Source of the DNA: Pseudobacteroides sp.
GTDB lineage: Bacteria; Bacillota; Clostridia; Acetivibrionales; DSM-2933
Length of the DNA stretch: 64,000 bases
Assembly: GCF_036567765.1 (NCBI RefSeq)
Contig: NZ_DATCTU010000095.1
Span: 62,001 to 126,000 of the forward strand
Direction: 5' to 3'
Shown here: positions 12,301-18,151 of the stretch, piece after piece
Numbering within the stretch: the first letter of the stretch is position 1
How the letters are laid out: each line of letters begins with the position of its first letter
Notes under the pieces: model-generated
Database searches by the model: none
What the model was told of the DNA's origin: nothing
What the model saw: the letters and a program-made list of their open reading frames with translations, nothing else
Program-made: the position numbers and the translations under genes

Positions 12301-13619
12301 CCATCATATGTCTCATCTTTATCAAGTTTCCACCCTGTGACATCACCATTGGTAAATGAAACCTTGCAAGCATTTCTTATGAAATTTACAGCGTTTATGG
12401 GTGTTGCAAATTTAACACCCTGAAGGGAATTGTTATTAAGCTCCAAAGTCGCAAAACCTGATTCTGCTGCTTCAAAGTTCACAGTTTGCAAGCCTGTGCC
12501 ACTTAGCACAACCTTGTGCTTTCCGGTAGCTTTGAAATTGTACCTGTAATAATGCACCTTTTCAGTAAAGTCACCTTTTACTTCCAGCACACCGGCTGTC
12601 AAATACCCATCGTGGTTATAATAAGTCTGAGTAAAGAAACTGCCTTTTACAAGCAGATAATCATCTTCATTTGTCATTACAAGACGGCCGTATGAAGGAT
12701 AAGGTAGTGAATAATTGCCGCCAACAATTACCTTTCCTCCCGCTAGCTCCACATTGCCATATTGGGCGAAATTGCCTCCTACATTGATTTGACCGCCTCT
12801 TACATTGACATTGCTCGAATTCTGGAAGTTACCTGTGACATCCAATTGGCCGAAATTTATATTAAAATTACCGTTACTTTGAACAAAATTACCGTTTACC
12901 GTTATTTTATGTCCATTTAAGTCTATGTTACCCGAATCTATGTACAGATCCCCATATACCTTATCTTCATACAGCCTGAGATCGGATTTTATATGTGCAG
13001 GTTCCACAGTTAATTTTACATCCAACTTATTGCTTGGCTGTGATAGGTTTCCCGATTTATCCTTGGATTTAACCACAAAACTATATGGCGTATAGGGCTT
13101 TAAATTTTCCACTTTATATGATGTCGTTCCTGCATAAACACTTCCAACGACACTTTCCCCTTCATACAACTCATAGTCTGTAATGCCGGCATCTTCTGCG
13201 GGTGATTCCCACTTTAATGTTACGGTCGATTCGGTTTTGGATTCTACAGATAGGTTTAATGGTGCCGATAGAGCGTAGCTTCCATATACCTCTTGCGTAA
13301 CCGGTGTCTGTAAAATCTCTTCAGTTTTTATGATTTCCGAAGATGGCGGAATTGATGAATCTGTACTTACATTAACCCTGGGAATAAGAGTAGGAGTAAC
13401 TACAGATGTTGGTATTGCTGTATACACAGCTTTAGTTACATCAGGAACTGCTGTTACTGATGATGGCACCGAGGATGCTTTAGGAGTATTTTCCAAAGCT
13501 CTCTCAATCTTTTGATCTGTCTCTACCGGCTCTCCGGTAGAAAAGCTTGAAGTGCACTGGCCGGCTAACAGCGATACAATCACCAAGCCTGCCAATAGCC
13601 TTTTTAATTTAGTCTTCAC
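375..13619 (-). CDS. Giant secreted multidomain repeat protein (Fn3, beta-helix-like repeats, PKD, PA14-like)
   Basis: This 4414-residue exported protein begins with a signal sequence (residues ~1-22; Cys22 does not fit a canonical lipobox) and a Pro/Ser/Thr-rich linker to ~110. An Fn3-type domain follows (~115-205). Residues ~215-2140 hold about 4.5 long repeats of ~430 residues rich in Gly, Asn and short strand motifs such as LDLNGHKLTV and INGGQL, which looks like a stacked beta-strand (beta-helix-like) surface. Then come about ten Fn3/Ig-like modules (~2150-3300), a PKD domain (~3305-3385, WSFGDG motif), a carboxypeptidase-regulatory-like fold (~3390-3470), a PA14-like segment (~3790-3910, GWYFDNE) and an unassigned C-terminal region. 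No catalytic domain, dockerin, SLH domain or sortase signal is evident. Probably an adhesin or extracellular matrix/carbohydrate-binding protein; that role is inference. Confidence 0.9.
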   Translation of the reverse strand: MKTKLKRLLAGLVIVSLLAGQCTSSFSTGEPVETDQKIERALENTPKASSVPSSVTAVPDVTKAVYTAIPTSVVTPTLIPRVNVSTDSSIPPSSEIIKTEEILQTPVTQEVYGSYALSAPLNLSVESKTESTVTLKWESPAEDAGITDYELYEGESVVGSVYAGTTSYKVENLKPYTPYSFVVKSKDKSGNLSQPSNKLDVKLTVEPAHIKSDLRLYEDKVYGDLYIDSGNIDLNGHKITVNGNFVQSNGNFNINFGQLDVTGNFQNSSNVNVRGGQINVGGNFAQYGNVELAGGKVIVGGNYSLPYPSYGRLVMTNEDDYLLVKGSFFTQTYYNHDGYLTAGVLEVKGDFTEKVHYYRYNFKATGKHKVVLSGTGLQTVNFEAAESGFATLELNNNSLQGVKFATPINAVNFIRNACKVSFTNGDVTGWKLDKDETYDGDLYLAGETLDLNGHRLTVNGSLIQSGGTVYINGGQLTVTGDYRMQTASKAGNGVISYSYGNGYLKMVNDIDYVKVEGSFITQSQYSHSGMLTAGTLEVKGDFIQKRQVANDNFKAGKSHKIILSGSNKQNVAFDSSSSQYSCFGTLEIINSSAAGVSFGTKTVIAGEIKTTTTPLTDSRNIYLASTASIVWDTWPYDLSIEENRTLNKDLAISGDFYINGGTFNQNNYKVSIGKSLSISSDVTLSGSVSVGKDLTINSTLNLNGQKVNVGGNVSQSGTLIVGGGQMSAAGNYTVPYPSYGRLQMTNEKDYLLVEGSFFTQTYYSHDGYLTAGILEVKGDFTQKVHYYRYNFKATGSHKVVLSGTGLQTVSFEAAESGFSTLEIKNYSDQGVKFVTPPNVTTLIRNGCKISFTNGDILGWKLEKDETYEGDLYLAGETLDLNGYNLLVKGNIIQSGGTLFINGGQLTIEGDYRMQTAAKATDGTVSYSYGNGYLKMVNEKDYIKVNGSFITQSQYSHNSLLTAGILEIKGDFIQKRQIAYDNFKAGGTHKVVLSGTALQNISFDSPASQYSCFGTLEITNSSQQGVKFVTKTVVAVEAKTTTTPLTDSRNIYLGGAAVISWDTWPYDLCFEENRTLQKDLNISGDLYINGGSFNQNKYKISIAKSLNLSSDVTLSGEVTVGKDLSISSTLNLAGQKVTVGGNVTQSGTLVMGGGQMLVAGNYTLPYPSYGRIQMTNEKDYLLVGGSFFTQAYYNHDSYLTAGVLEVKGDFTERVHYYRYNFRATGKHKVILSGTGLQTVYMEAAESGFNILELNNNSVQGIRFATPLNAVTFIRNDCKVSFTNGDVLGWKLEEDETYEGDLYLAGETLDLNGHKLTVKGNLIQSGGTIYINGGQLEITGDYRMQTAAKAADGTITYGYGNGYLKMVNQSDYVTVGGSFITQSQYSHNGMLAAGTLEVLGDFVQKRQIAYDNFKAGVTHKTILRGAGLQNVSFDSPASGYSCFGILEITNSSEKGVKFLTKTYVTGELKETTALLTDSRNLYLGATAVINWDVWPYDLSMEENRTLNKDLNISGDLFIDAGAFNQNKFKISVGKSLNISASITLTAELTVNKDFSINNNTFNVNGQKVTVGGNVSQTGTVVLGGGQMSVAGNYTLPYPSYGRLQMTNQKDYLLVGGNFFTQSYYNLDGYLTAGVLEVRGDFTQRVHYYRYNFKATGTHKVILSGAGLQTVSFEAAESGFSTLELLNSSEQGVKFATPLRAVTFIRNGCRVSFANGDKMGWKLTKDETIDGDLYLAEDVLDLNGYTLTVKGNLVQSGGTVYINGGKLFVSGDYRIQTAAKAADGTISFSYSNGFLKMVNDSDYIEIGGNFITQSQYSHNGYLKAGVINLKGDFTQKRQIAADNFKAEGTHTLMLSGKNFQTISFENTENGESSLGTLEIANTSLQGLRFATKTVVTGEVKLTKSTLVDSENLYLGSTAAINWESWPYNLSMEGNTTLKKDLNIQGSLNIYNGNFNQNGYKINVEKSISFSANAILSNDVNAGKDMVLNGTIDLKGHKLIAGGSISQSGNLTLSSGEIRTAGSFTQNGTVVVSGGQIVVEKDYSIPYGTYGRFQMTNEADYVLVKRNFFTQTYYGHEGYLTAGVLEVRGDFTQRVQYYGNNFKATGTHKVMLNGSGLQNVYFENPGSSSFNILSINKQMDIGYTFNKTPVWNKLLEEENDKEPPTAVIDLSSSSKTETKVSLTWTPSNDNVGVAGYYVYRNGELISSTAKSNYLDTDLIPDTHYVYKVAAFDIVRNISADSNIIEVRTEPDISAPTSPKNLTAAAKTPNSVLLSWVGSTDNVKVIGYKVIRNGEELKTTTGLSFLDSELPPGTYKYIIKAYDNAGNISEASNELIFDNQAPAAPELTVVDKTTTTISLSWTVPEDNIGVTAYDIYRNNTKIKTIATNSYKDAGLTPDSTYTYYVIAYDAAGNLSVASNEKTVDTVVDTEKPTVPANLSLASRTGHTISLTWTASTDNVSVKGYEIYRDGALISTSATNKFTDKELVPDTTYKYSVAAYDNAGNKSEKSLEVSCTPVMPHIKSVSPSDGTTIGGTGNQLTVSITNSFNYTGAYATFEYSKDGTNWISIGSGTGASWNYNDIWFSINWDYAGITESGSYKVRYTVYDAGRDSDSSIVTLDLDRSAPSIPTNLTAVSKEGSIELKWEASPELDTNIYRVYRSVDAGARWSLAGTVTGRSNVNFKDTGLEIGKTYYYKISAVDKLGLESNTTGVISAIASSETTPPVILGIEPANNTVMGSNCNIVVRAQDNVQISSIKLQYSLNGTDNWNDIRTVNTTGNANFSWTTPTMNGNVYIRAIAVDTSGNESDGTPVRAYVIDRQGPQKVTGLKAIPASNNITLNWDDVPDNDFSYFQVECQNEDGSFKTVGTVSTQRGIQLFGLLNNTTFVYRVCAYDKYGNRGEVSETLSVTTTDDDIKPVITYLGPVSKRYKDKLLLSASIYDNIKVVSAVFQVSRDRAEWTDIVALTASASNAYVSYNYDILKLEEGKIYIRCIAKDGSGNVSDGVPINEYIVDHTPPATPTGVEVATGASYIDLKWDKGTEEDLSYYNIYRSKDGGAYEKIASGYQYLNIRDRNLQSSISYRYKITAVDSSGNESEAYQTQAAKLITDTEKPQILSVSYANNAVLPANPRIRVLAEDNYLLESITMKYRLAGSTEWTLVKTVSGINNYSNVCEFNWDSKGLTEENYEVVFTAKDVNGYESDELKVTYSFNLAAPKAPELTAKAGGWKVELTWSANAEPDMAGYHVLRSTNPDGGFSLIAKTTKTSYEDLDVQAGTKYYYKVEAVDQYLNASKSNTAYGIPTVDDTENPVAVIKAETQATTKSLVKFDSSRSSDNHKIEKVLWSFGDGEESTEAISYHNFSTAGEYTVKLTVYDSAGNKGFSEQKINIMDDANASTVKVQVVDDSTGTGIGGADIVVKLPDGTEKSLDADSSGIAEVLVPLISAQQKNSFTAYAFKNGYQPAKSEISITPGTNANVIVKLHRGEVVDGSLTFKRMTLDEIKAAGIDVRSAANQYVYSFTIHLGYKIICNGNGQIGNTGLTHTTYVINDSVTSKRKYVYVNVIPAPDPSVPPTVSYMEIPGEMSMLKEFFQVNLTVQNLAQGAEFVLEGSKAKLNAPYGLTVVKGEINQNLTPVNIPGGGEGKASWIIRGDEIGEYSLSADFSARLQPFDALIEKRFVAKDKLKVYGLSAMKIYCEAENIGYKDDPYLIRLGIMNKASFSQYNVSFKLKEGTNFTFKEGQNLDINIPELKAGEIKWYEFWLLPSDDLSGPLDLSQTKVIASTDAVEWEFTSIQRSRGSGLSGWYFDNEKLCGSFEESIDGNIDFSWGSGKPKSWMSSSKYSVLWEGNINLKYNEEYMIRVDSKQGVRVFVEDLKVVDTISNNGETSFKISYPGAKIRIEYYQTGSNEGGIKLLWSSKTQAEEVIPSMYMENAGQKNLFMVAVVSKSDGSLLNGAQISLTDKDGNTYKVVSGNCKVINQYEGPETAGFGIFIPERGDYTLKVELQGYNTYEMDISYDGYSDMMTVVLDKETSTTAPYVIAAFDETYNKKDLSLSATRIEVGSSSQYRIHTYVNWRGHRPGNVYIVKGAKSISSSDGIFEAALGKTFDSLAEDVYIVAESADGSRSQMFKVMLQFEEPPQVSEEADTELLPPPSPIKLPFDTYGILDDEITCSLGPLKAWHKKDVEYSSNEIKDQYAIGIELDKDALSNGFGDIKGQIRDDLKTFENGSGALADAYQKAKAWEDLRRELQRVFGKKVFNYSNTLDYSVGAFAYAEVVRLKDDPKKIKQVDVGVLVLGEADFTHEQQFFIGSVPIVAFITLQGSVEYRQLESNLSIENLDGSKPFRITPKGTLKLEGSIEVGGGVGIAKVASVTLSGQFGPKVDIIYTPDTIDVQAAIFAKLNLTLKALIFERKITLKEKEWPLN
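7210..12960 (-). repeat. In-gene tandem repeats of ~1.29 kb (about 4.5 copies)
   Basis: The landmark encoding PSYGR(L/I)QMTNEKDYLLV recurs near 12686, 11400, 10110, 8820 and (more diverged) 7478, a spacing of ~1290 bases for the first three steps and ~1345 for the last. A second landmark (YGNGYLKMVN) recurs with the same period between them. The copies differ at many synonymous sites, so they are not very recent, but they could still recombine and change protein length. Confidence 0.85.
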
Positions 13620-13967
13620 TTTTTACCCCCCAAAAATAAAATGTTAAAATATAATATAAAAAGCCTTGTATACCCTAAGGAATATTAGGATAACAAAGCT
13701 TTATACACAACTAATAATATCAATTGATTTAATATTAAACCTTTAGACTATTTCTATATTTATGGTCCAATAATAAAACACTTAATAAAAACTGTACCAA
13801 TTTGAACTTTGCTTCCCCAAAGTATAACATTGTTTTACAATTTTTATTATAGCATTTTTACATAATTTTTCAACTCACAAATTAGGAGATTACATTATGA
13901 TATAACTTCCAAATTTTCGAGTTATTTACTGTTTGTGCATAGTCCAAACCTAATCGTATCTACAAAC
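13620..13967 (-). promoter_or_regulatory. Intergenic region with probable promoter of the giant gene
   Basis: On the minus strand a TTGAAA box (13868-13873) and a TATAAT box (13846-13851) are separated by 16 bases. Transcription would start near 13840 and leave a 5' leader of about 220 bases before the ATG at 13619. The leader is AT-rich; I see no riboswitch in it. No clear terminator follows the stop codon of the upstream carboxyltransferase operon at 13968. Confidence 0.45.
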
Positions 13968-15362
13968 CTACACCGGATGAACCTTATCTTTATAATCCAC
14001 CAGGTTGCTGTCAATAGCATATTTGCCGGCTTGACGAAGCTTGAAGAAATTCTCTGCCACCTGCGGGAACAAAGCATATGACAATACGTCTTCATCCTGC
14101 TCCAAATATTCTTTCATCTGCTCTCTTATGCTGTCAAGCTCAGGAGATAAAAGATCTGCAGGTCTGCATGTAATCGGCTCTTCATCCCCTAAAATCTTCT
14201 TAGAGATTTCTTCTGGAATAGGTGCTGGAGTCTTTCCGTATTCTCCTTTAACAAGGGCTTTTGATTCCTTTGGCACCATCTTGTATCTTTCGCCCATCAG
14301 GACATTTAATACAGCCTGTGTTCCTACTATCTGACTGGTAGGTGTAACAAGCGGTGGATAACCGAAGTCTTCACGTACACGAGGCACTTCTTTCAACACT
14401 TCTTCATATTTATCTACTGCATTGGACTGCTTTAGCTGGGAAACCAGATTGGAGAGCATTCCGCCCGGAACCTGGTATATAAGTGCGTTAACATCAACTC
14501 CCATAACCTTAACATCCAATAATCCGCTTTCTAGGTACTTATCCTTTATGGGTCTGAAATAATCAGCTATTTCACTTAATAAGCCAAGATCAAGACCTGT
14601 ATCATACGGAGTATCCTTCAATGTTGCTACAAGAGGTTCTGTCGCAGGCTGAGATGTACCAAGTGCCATTGGTGAAATCGCACAGTCAACCACATCAATA
14701 CCTGCCTCTATTGCTTTAAGGTAAGTCATTGATCCCACACCGCTGGTATAATGGGTATGTAACTGCAGAGGCACCTTAACGTTTTCCTTCAATGCTTTTA
14801 CAAGTTCATATGCTGAATATGGCGTCAAAAGACCTGCCATATCCTTTATACATATGGAGTCTGCTCCCATTTCCACCAATTGCTTAGCGTCATTTACGAA
14901 ATGCTGCAGGCTGTGAACAGGACTTACGGTATAACAAACAGTCGCCTGTGCATGGCCGCCTTCCTTTTTACACGCCTTTATAGCTGTCTCAATATTTCTT
15001 GGATCATTTAATGCATCAAATATTCTTAAAATATCAATACCATTTGAAATGGACTTCTGTACAAAGTACTCTACCACGTCATCTGCAAAATTCTTGTACG
15101 CAAGTATATTCTGGCCTCTTAACAGCATCTGAAGCTTTGTTTTGGTTTTACTTCTGATCTTCCTCAGCCTTTCCCAAGGGTCTTCGTCAAGGAACCTGAG
15201 ACATGCATCAAAAGTAGCTCCTCCCCATGCCTCTAGTGAGTGATAGCCAACACTATCCAATTTTTCCAATATAGGAAGCATATCATCCGTCTTCATTCTG
15301 GTTGCTACAAGGGATTGATGAGCATCCCTTAAAACCGTTTCCGTAATACCAACCTTTGGCAT
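13968..15362 (-). CDS. Pyruvate/oxaloacetate carboxyltransferase subunit (transcarboxylase 5S / OadA-like, no biotin domain)
   Basis: The 464-residue protein is the HMGL-like TIM-barrel carboxyltransferase that moves CO2 between biotin and pyruvate/oxaloacetate. Visible signatures are the start ETVLRDAHQS, the metal-binding QLHTHYTSG, and CIKDMAG with the lysine that is carbamylated in this family. It ends without a biotinyl domain; that is supplied by the separate gene upstream at 15441. The size and domain split match the 5S subunit of transcarboxylase, and oxaloacetate decarboxylase alpha with its biotin domain detached. It is the last of four genes on the minus strand. No Na+-pump beta subunit is nearby, which favours a soluble enzyme. 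Confidence 0.85.
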   Translation of the reverse strand: MPKVGITETVLRDAHQSLVATRMKTDDMLPILEKLDSVGYHSLEAWGGATFDACLRFLDEDPWERLRKIRSKTKTKLQMLLRGQNILAYKNFADDVVEYFVQKSISNGIDILRIFDALNDPRNIETAIKACKKEGGHAQATVCYTVSPVHSLQHFVNDAKQLVEMGADSICIKDMAGLLTPYSAYELVKALKENVKVPLQLHTHYTSGVGSMTYLKAIEAGIDVVDCAISPMALGTSQPATEPLVATLKDTPYDTGLDLGLLSEIADYFRPIKDKYLESGLLDVKVMGVDVNALIYQVPGGMLSNLVSQLKQSNAVDKYEEVLKEVPRVREDFGYPPLVTPTSQIVGTQAVLNVLMGERYKMVPKESKALVKGEYGKTPAPIPEEISKKILGDEEPITCRPADLLSPELDSIREQMKEYLEQDEDVLSYALFPQVAENFFKLRQAGKYAIDSNLVDYKDKVHPV

Positions 15363-15440
15363 ATTCCACCAACCTTCCCCGAATCTATTCGTTTACATCA
15401 GTTATCTTAAAAGTTAAGTTATTTTTTCAAAGCACCTGAA

Positions 15441-15833
15441 TTATGATATAGAAACCATAACATCTCCAGCACTCACTGCAGTACCTTTTGCAACGTTTAC
15501 AGAAGCAATGGTTCCATCCTTTGGAGCTGTAATTTCGTTTTCCATTTTCATGGCTTCAAGTATCAAAAGTACCTGACCCTTTTTAACTGCATCTCCAGAA
15601 TTAACATTAACCTTAAGGATTGTTCCGGGCATTGGAGCAGTAACTGTTGTTGCTCCCTGTGGAACTGCAGTATCCTTCTTTGGTGCCGGTGCTGATGCAG
15701 GTGCTGCTGGAGCCGCACTAACAGGTGCAGCTTTTACGGGCTCGGATAATACTTGAGCTGCCATATCAACCTTTACTTCTTCTACCTCAACTTCATACTG
15801 GTTTCCATTAACCTTTATCATATATTTTTTCAT
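15441..15833 (-). CDS. Biotin carboxyl carrier protein
   Basis: A 130-residue biotinyl carrier. Residues ~25-58 form a flexible Ala/Pro-rich linker, and the C-terminal ~70 residues are a lipoyl/biotinyl domain with the canonical EAMKM motif (biotin lysine 96) and paired Met residues. The length matches the 1.3S subunit of transcarboxylase. It would shuttle the carboxyl group between the carboxyltransferase encoded at 16078-17628 and the pyruvate-side subunit at 13968-15362. The gaps to its neighbours are 23 and 78 bases on the same strand, so it is part of the same operon. Confidence 0.92.
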   Translation of the reverse strand: MKKYMIKVNGNQYEVEVEEVKVDMAAQVLSEPVKAAPVSAAPAAPASAPAPKKDTAVPQGATTVTAPMPGTILKVNVNSGDAVKKGQVLLILEAMKMENEITAPKDGTIASVNVAKGTAVSAGDVMVSIS

Positions 15834-15856
15834 ATTATTTATCCTCCAATCTATTG

Positions 15857-16045
15857 TTACGTATTAAGCTTTCTTGAAAGCCTTTCAGTTCTTCCCATAG
15901 TATTCCAGACCGGTGATGCGGTTGGAACCCTTTTTATATTTTTTACAACAAGTCTATATCCCTGCCTTGTGTCCATTTGTGCTATTGCAGCGGATATAGC
16001 TGCCACTATTTCCTCATCTATCTTATTTACAGTCTTATTTCCCAT
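15857..16045 (-). CDS. Small OadG-like / decarboxylase-associated protein
   Basis: This 62-residue protein has the conserved tail seen in sodium-pump decarboxylase gamma-type proteins: an EEIVAAISAAIA helix followed by GYRLVVKNIKR and SPVWNTMGRTERL. Unlike a true OadG it lacks an N-terminal membrane helix, so it cannot anchor a sodium pump. Such short proteins occur between carboxyltransferase and biotin carrier genes in related clostridia. Probably a structural or assembly partner of the complex; the role is inferred from position. Confidence 0.75.
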   Translation of the reverse strand: MGNKTVNKIDEEIVAAISAAIAQMDTRQGYRLVVKNIKRVPTASPVWNTMGRTERLSRKLNT

Positions 16046-16077
16046 AATACCCTCCGGTTTAATGTCTCTCGACTTGC

Positions 16078-17628
16078 TTATAGAGGAATGTTTCCATGCT
16101 TCTTAGCAGGCCTGTTTTCACGTTTGCTTGAAAGCATTTCAAGGGCATTAATGAGCCTAATTCTTGTAGTTGCAGGCTCAATAACATCATCCACATATCC
16201 TCTTGATGCTGCAACATAAGGATTTGAAAACTTATTTCTATATTCCTCAATCTTTGCAGTCCTTGCTTCAACAGGGTTTTCAGCAGATTGTATCTCTTTT
16301 CTGAATATTATGTTTGCAGCTCCGTCAGGGCCCATAACAGCTATTTCAGCACTTGGCCATGCCAATACCATATCTGCTCCTAAATGTTTGCTGTTCATTG
16401 CTATATAAGCACCGCCGTAGGCTTTTCTCAATATTACGTTTATCTTTGGAACGGTAGCTTCGGAGAATGAGTAAAGAAGCTTTGCACCGTGTCTTATAAC
16501 ACCATTATGCTCCTGCCCTACTCCCGGAAGATACCCAGGAACATCTGTAAGGGTTATTACAGGAATATTAAAGGCATCACAGAAACGAACAAAACGTGCT
16601 GCTTTGTCGGAAGAGTTAACATCTAAAGCCCCTGCCATGAATTTTGGCTGGTTGGCAATTATACCCACAGTACCGCCGTTCAATCTTCCTAATCCGATAA
16701 TGATGTTTTTTGCGAAATGCTTTTGTATCTCAAGGAAGTCTCCGTTATCAACGATTTTTGTTATAACCTCCAACATGTCATAAGGCTTGTTGGCACCTTC
16801 AGGAATTATCTCGTTTAGCTCTTCATCAATCCTGTTTAAGTCATCTCCCTTTGGCTCATACGGAGTATCCGAAAGGTTGTTGTCAGGAAGGAAACCTATG
16901 AGTCTCTTGATTTCTTCGATACATTCCATTTCACTGCTGCTCTTAAAGTGAGCAACCCCGCTTGTTGAATTGTGAGTATCAGCTCCACCGAGTTTTTCAA
17001 AGCTGACATCCTCACCTGTTACAGCCTTTATAACCTGAGGTCCTGTTATGAACATCTGGCTGGTCTTCTCCACCATGAATATAAAGTCTGTAATAGCTGG
17101 TGAATAAACAGCACCTCCTGCACATGGTCCCATTATTACCGATATCTGGGGTATTACACCTGATGCAAGGGTATTCCTGAAGAATATATCACCAAAACCG
17201 CTAAGTGAGTCTATACCTTCTTCGATTCTTGCTCCTCCTGAATCATTGATGCTTAAGAAGGGAGTACCCATTTTCATTGCCATATCCATTACTTTTGTGA
17301 TTTTCTTGGCATGCATTTCACCTAAAGAACCGCCTATTACGGTAAAATCCTGTGATGACACAAACACGAGCCGGCCGTTAACGGTTCCGTATCCTGTTAC
17401 AACGCCGTCCCCAGGCACTTTTTTCTTCTGCATTCCAAACTCTATGCTTCTTGTTTCTACAAATGCGTCAATTTCAACAAAGCTGTTTTCATCAAAAAGT
17501 ACATTTAATCTTTCCCTAGCTGTCATTTTTCCGCTTTCATGCTGTTTTGCAATCTTGTCGGCACCTCCGCCAAGACTGATACTTTCCTTTTTCGCATGGA
17601 GCTCATTTATTTTGTCTATATTTGCCAT
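16078..17628 (-). CDS. Acyl-CoA carboxyltransferase (methylmalonyl-CoA/propionyl-CoA type, transcarboxylase 12S-like)
   Basis: A 516-residue carboxyltransferase with two crotonase-fold halves. The N-terminal half shows GGARIEEG and GPCAGGAVYSPA, and the C-terminal half shows VPGYLPGVGQEH and RKAYGGAY, which form the acyl-CoA and biotin sites of the methylmalonyl/propionyl-CoA carboxyltransferase family. It is the first gene of a minus-strand operon (gaps of 32, 23 and 78 bases to the next genes). With the biotin carrier and the pyruvate-side subunit it would make methylmalonyl-CoA:pyruvate transcarboxylase. Without a membrane beta subunit a Na+-pumping decarboxylase is less likely. Substrate assignment is by family only. 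Confidence 0.88.
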   Translation of the reverse strand: MANIDKINELHAKKESISLGGGADKIAKQHESGKMTARERLNVLFDENSFVEIDAFVETRSIEFGMQKKKVPGDGVVTGYGTVNGRLVFVSSQDFTVIGGSLGEMHAKKITKVMDMAMKMGTPFLSINDSGGARIEEGIDSLSGFGDIFFRNTLASGVIPQISVIMGPCAGGAVYSPAITDFIFMVEKTSQMFITGPQVIKAVTGEDVSFEKLGGADTHNSTSGVAHFKSSSEMECIEEIKRLIGFLPDNNLSDTPYEPKGDDLNRIDEELNEIIPEGANKPYDMLEVITKIVDNGDFLEIQKHFAKNIIIGLGRLNGGTVGIIANQPKFMAGALDVNSSDKAARFVRFCDAFNIPVITLTDVPGYLPGVGQEHNGVIRHGAKLLYSFSEATVPKINVILRKAYGGAYIAMNSKHLGADMVLAWPSAEIAVMGPDGAANIIFRKEIQSAENPVEARTAKIEEYRNKFSNPYVAASRGYVDDVIEPATTRIRLINALEMLSSKRENRPAKKHGNIPL

Positions 17629-18151
17629 TAAATTACCACCCCATAATCATTAATTATTATAAACTATTATTACCTGGTACTATTTTAAAAAATTATATAT
17701 CAAATAATGTAAATATGCAATATTAATTTCACTACATTAGCAAAATTCATTATTATCAGCAAAATAAACTTTTTCTGAATTATAAAGATATAAATCTATA
17801 ACATTTGTCTGTAGCACATCCAATTGATACAAACTATATTATATATATATTTGGCAAATAAAATGTATAACGCTTTCAGAAGGCATAAACATATCCATAA
17901 ACTGTATTTTTTTCGCCTCGAAACCTTTGAATGTAAGGAATTGCCCATCAATCCCCAAAATGTTATAATTAAATAAAAATCAATATTAATTTTACATTTG
18001 GCAGAGCAAATAACGAACGGTTCAGCGTTATTTGCGATAGACAAAGTAAAAAATTAATTTGATTTTTATATTAAAATCAATATTAATTTTTAAAAGGGGG
18101 TCTGAAAAACGACAAAGCTTTAATAAAAATATATTTTAATAGGAGGTTAAG
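17629..18151. other. Divergent intergenic region upstream of cel9, with palindrome and direct repeat
   Basis: Between the divergent carboxyltransferase operon and the cellulase gene lies very AT-rich DNA. It holds a perfect 10-bp inverted repeat, GCAAATAACG...CGTTATTTGC (18006-18035), and two copies of AAAATCAATATTAATTTT (17976-17993 and 18073-18090) that flank the palindrome. The layout suggests a regulatory region for the cellulase gene, but I cannot assign the factor. A minus-strand open frame here (17796-18044) has no ribosome site or recognisable protein and is not called. Confidence 0.5.

Noticed and set aside
7210..12960. CRISPR-like or satellite array
   Set aside because: The repeats are ~1.29 kb, fully coding in one frame and without spacers.
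17796..18044. An 82-codon minus-strand open frame in the cel9 upstream region
   Set aside because: No ribosome site, aberrant composition and no family; it overlaps the palindrome and direct repeat.
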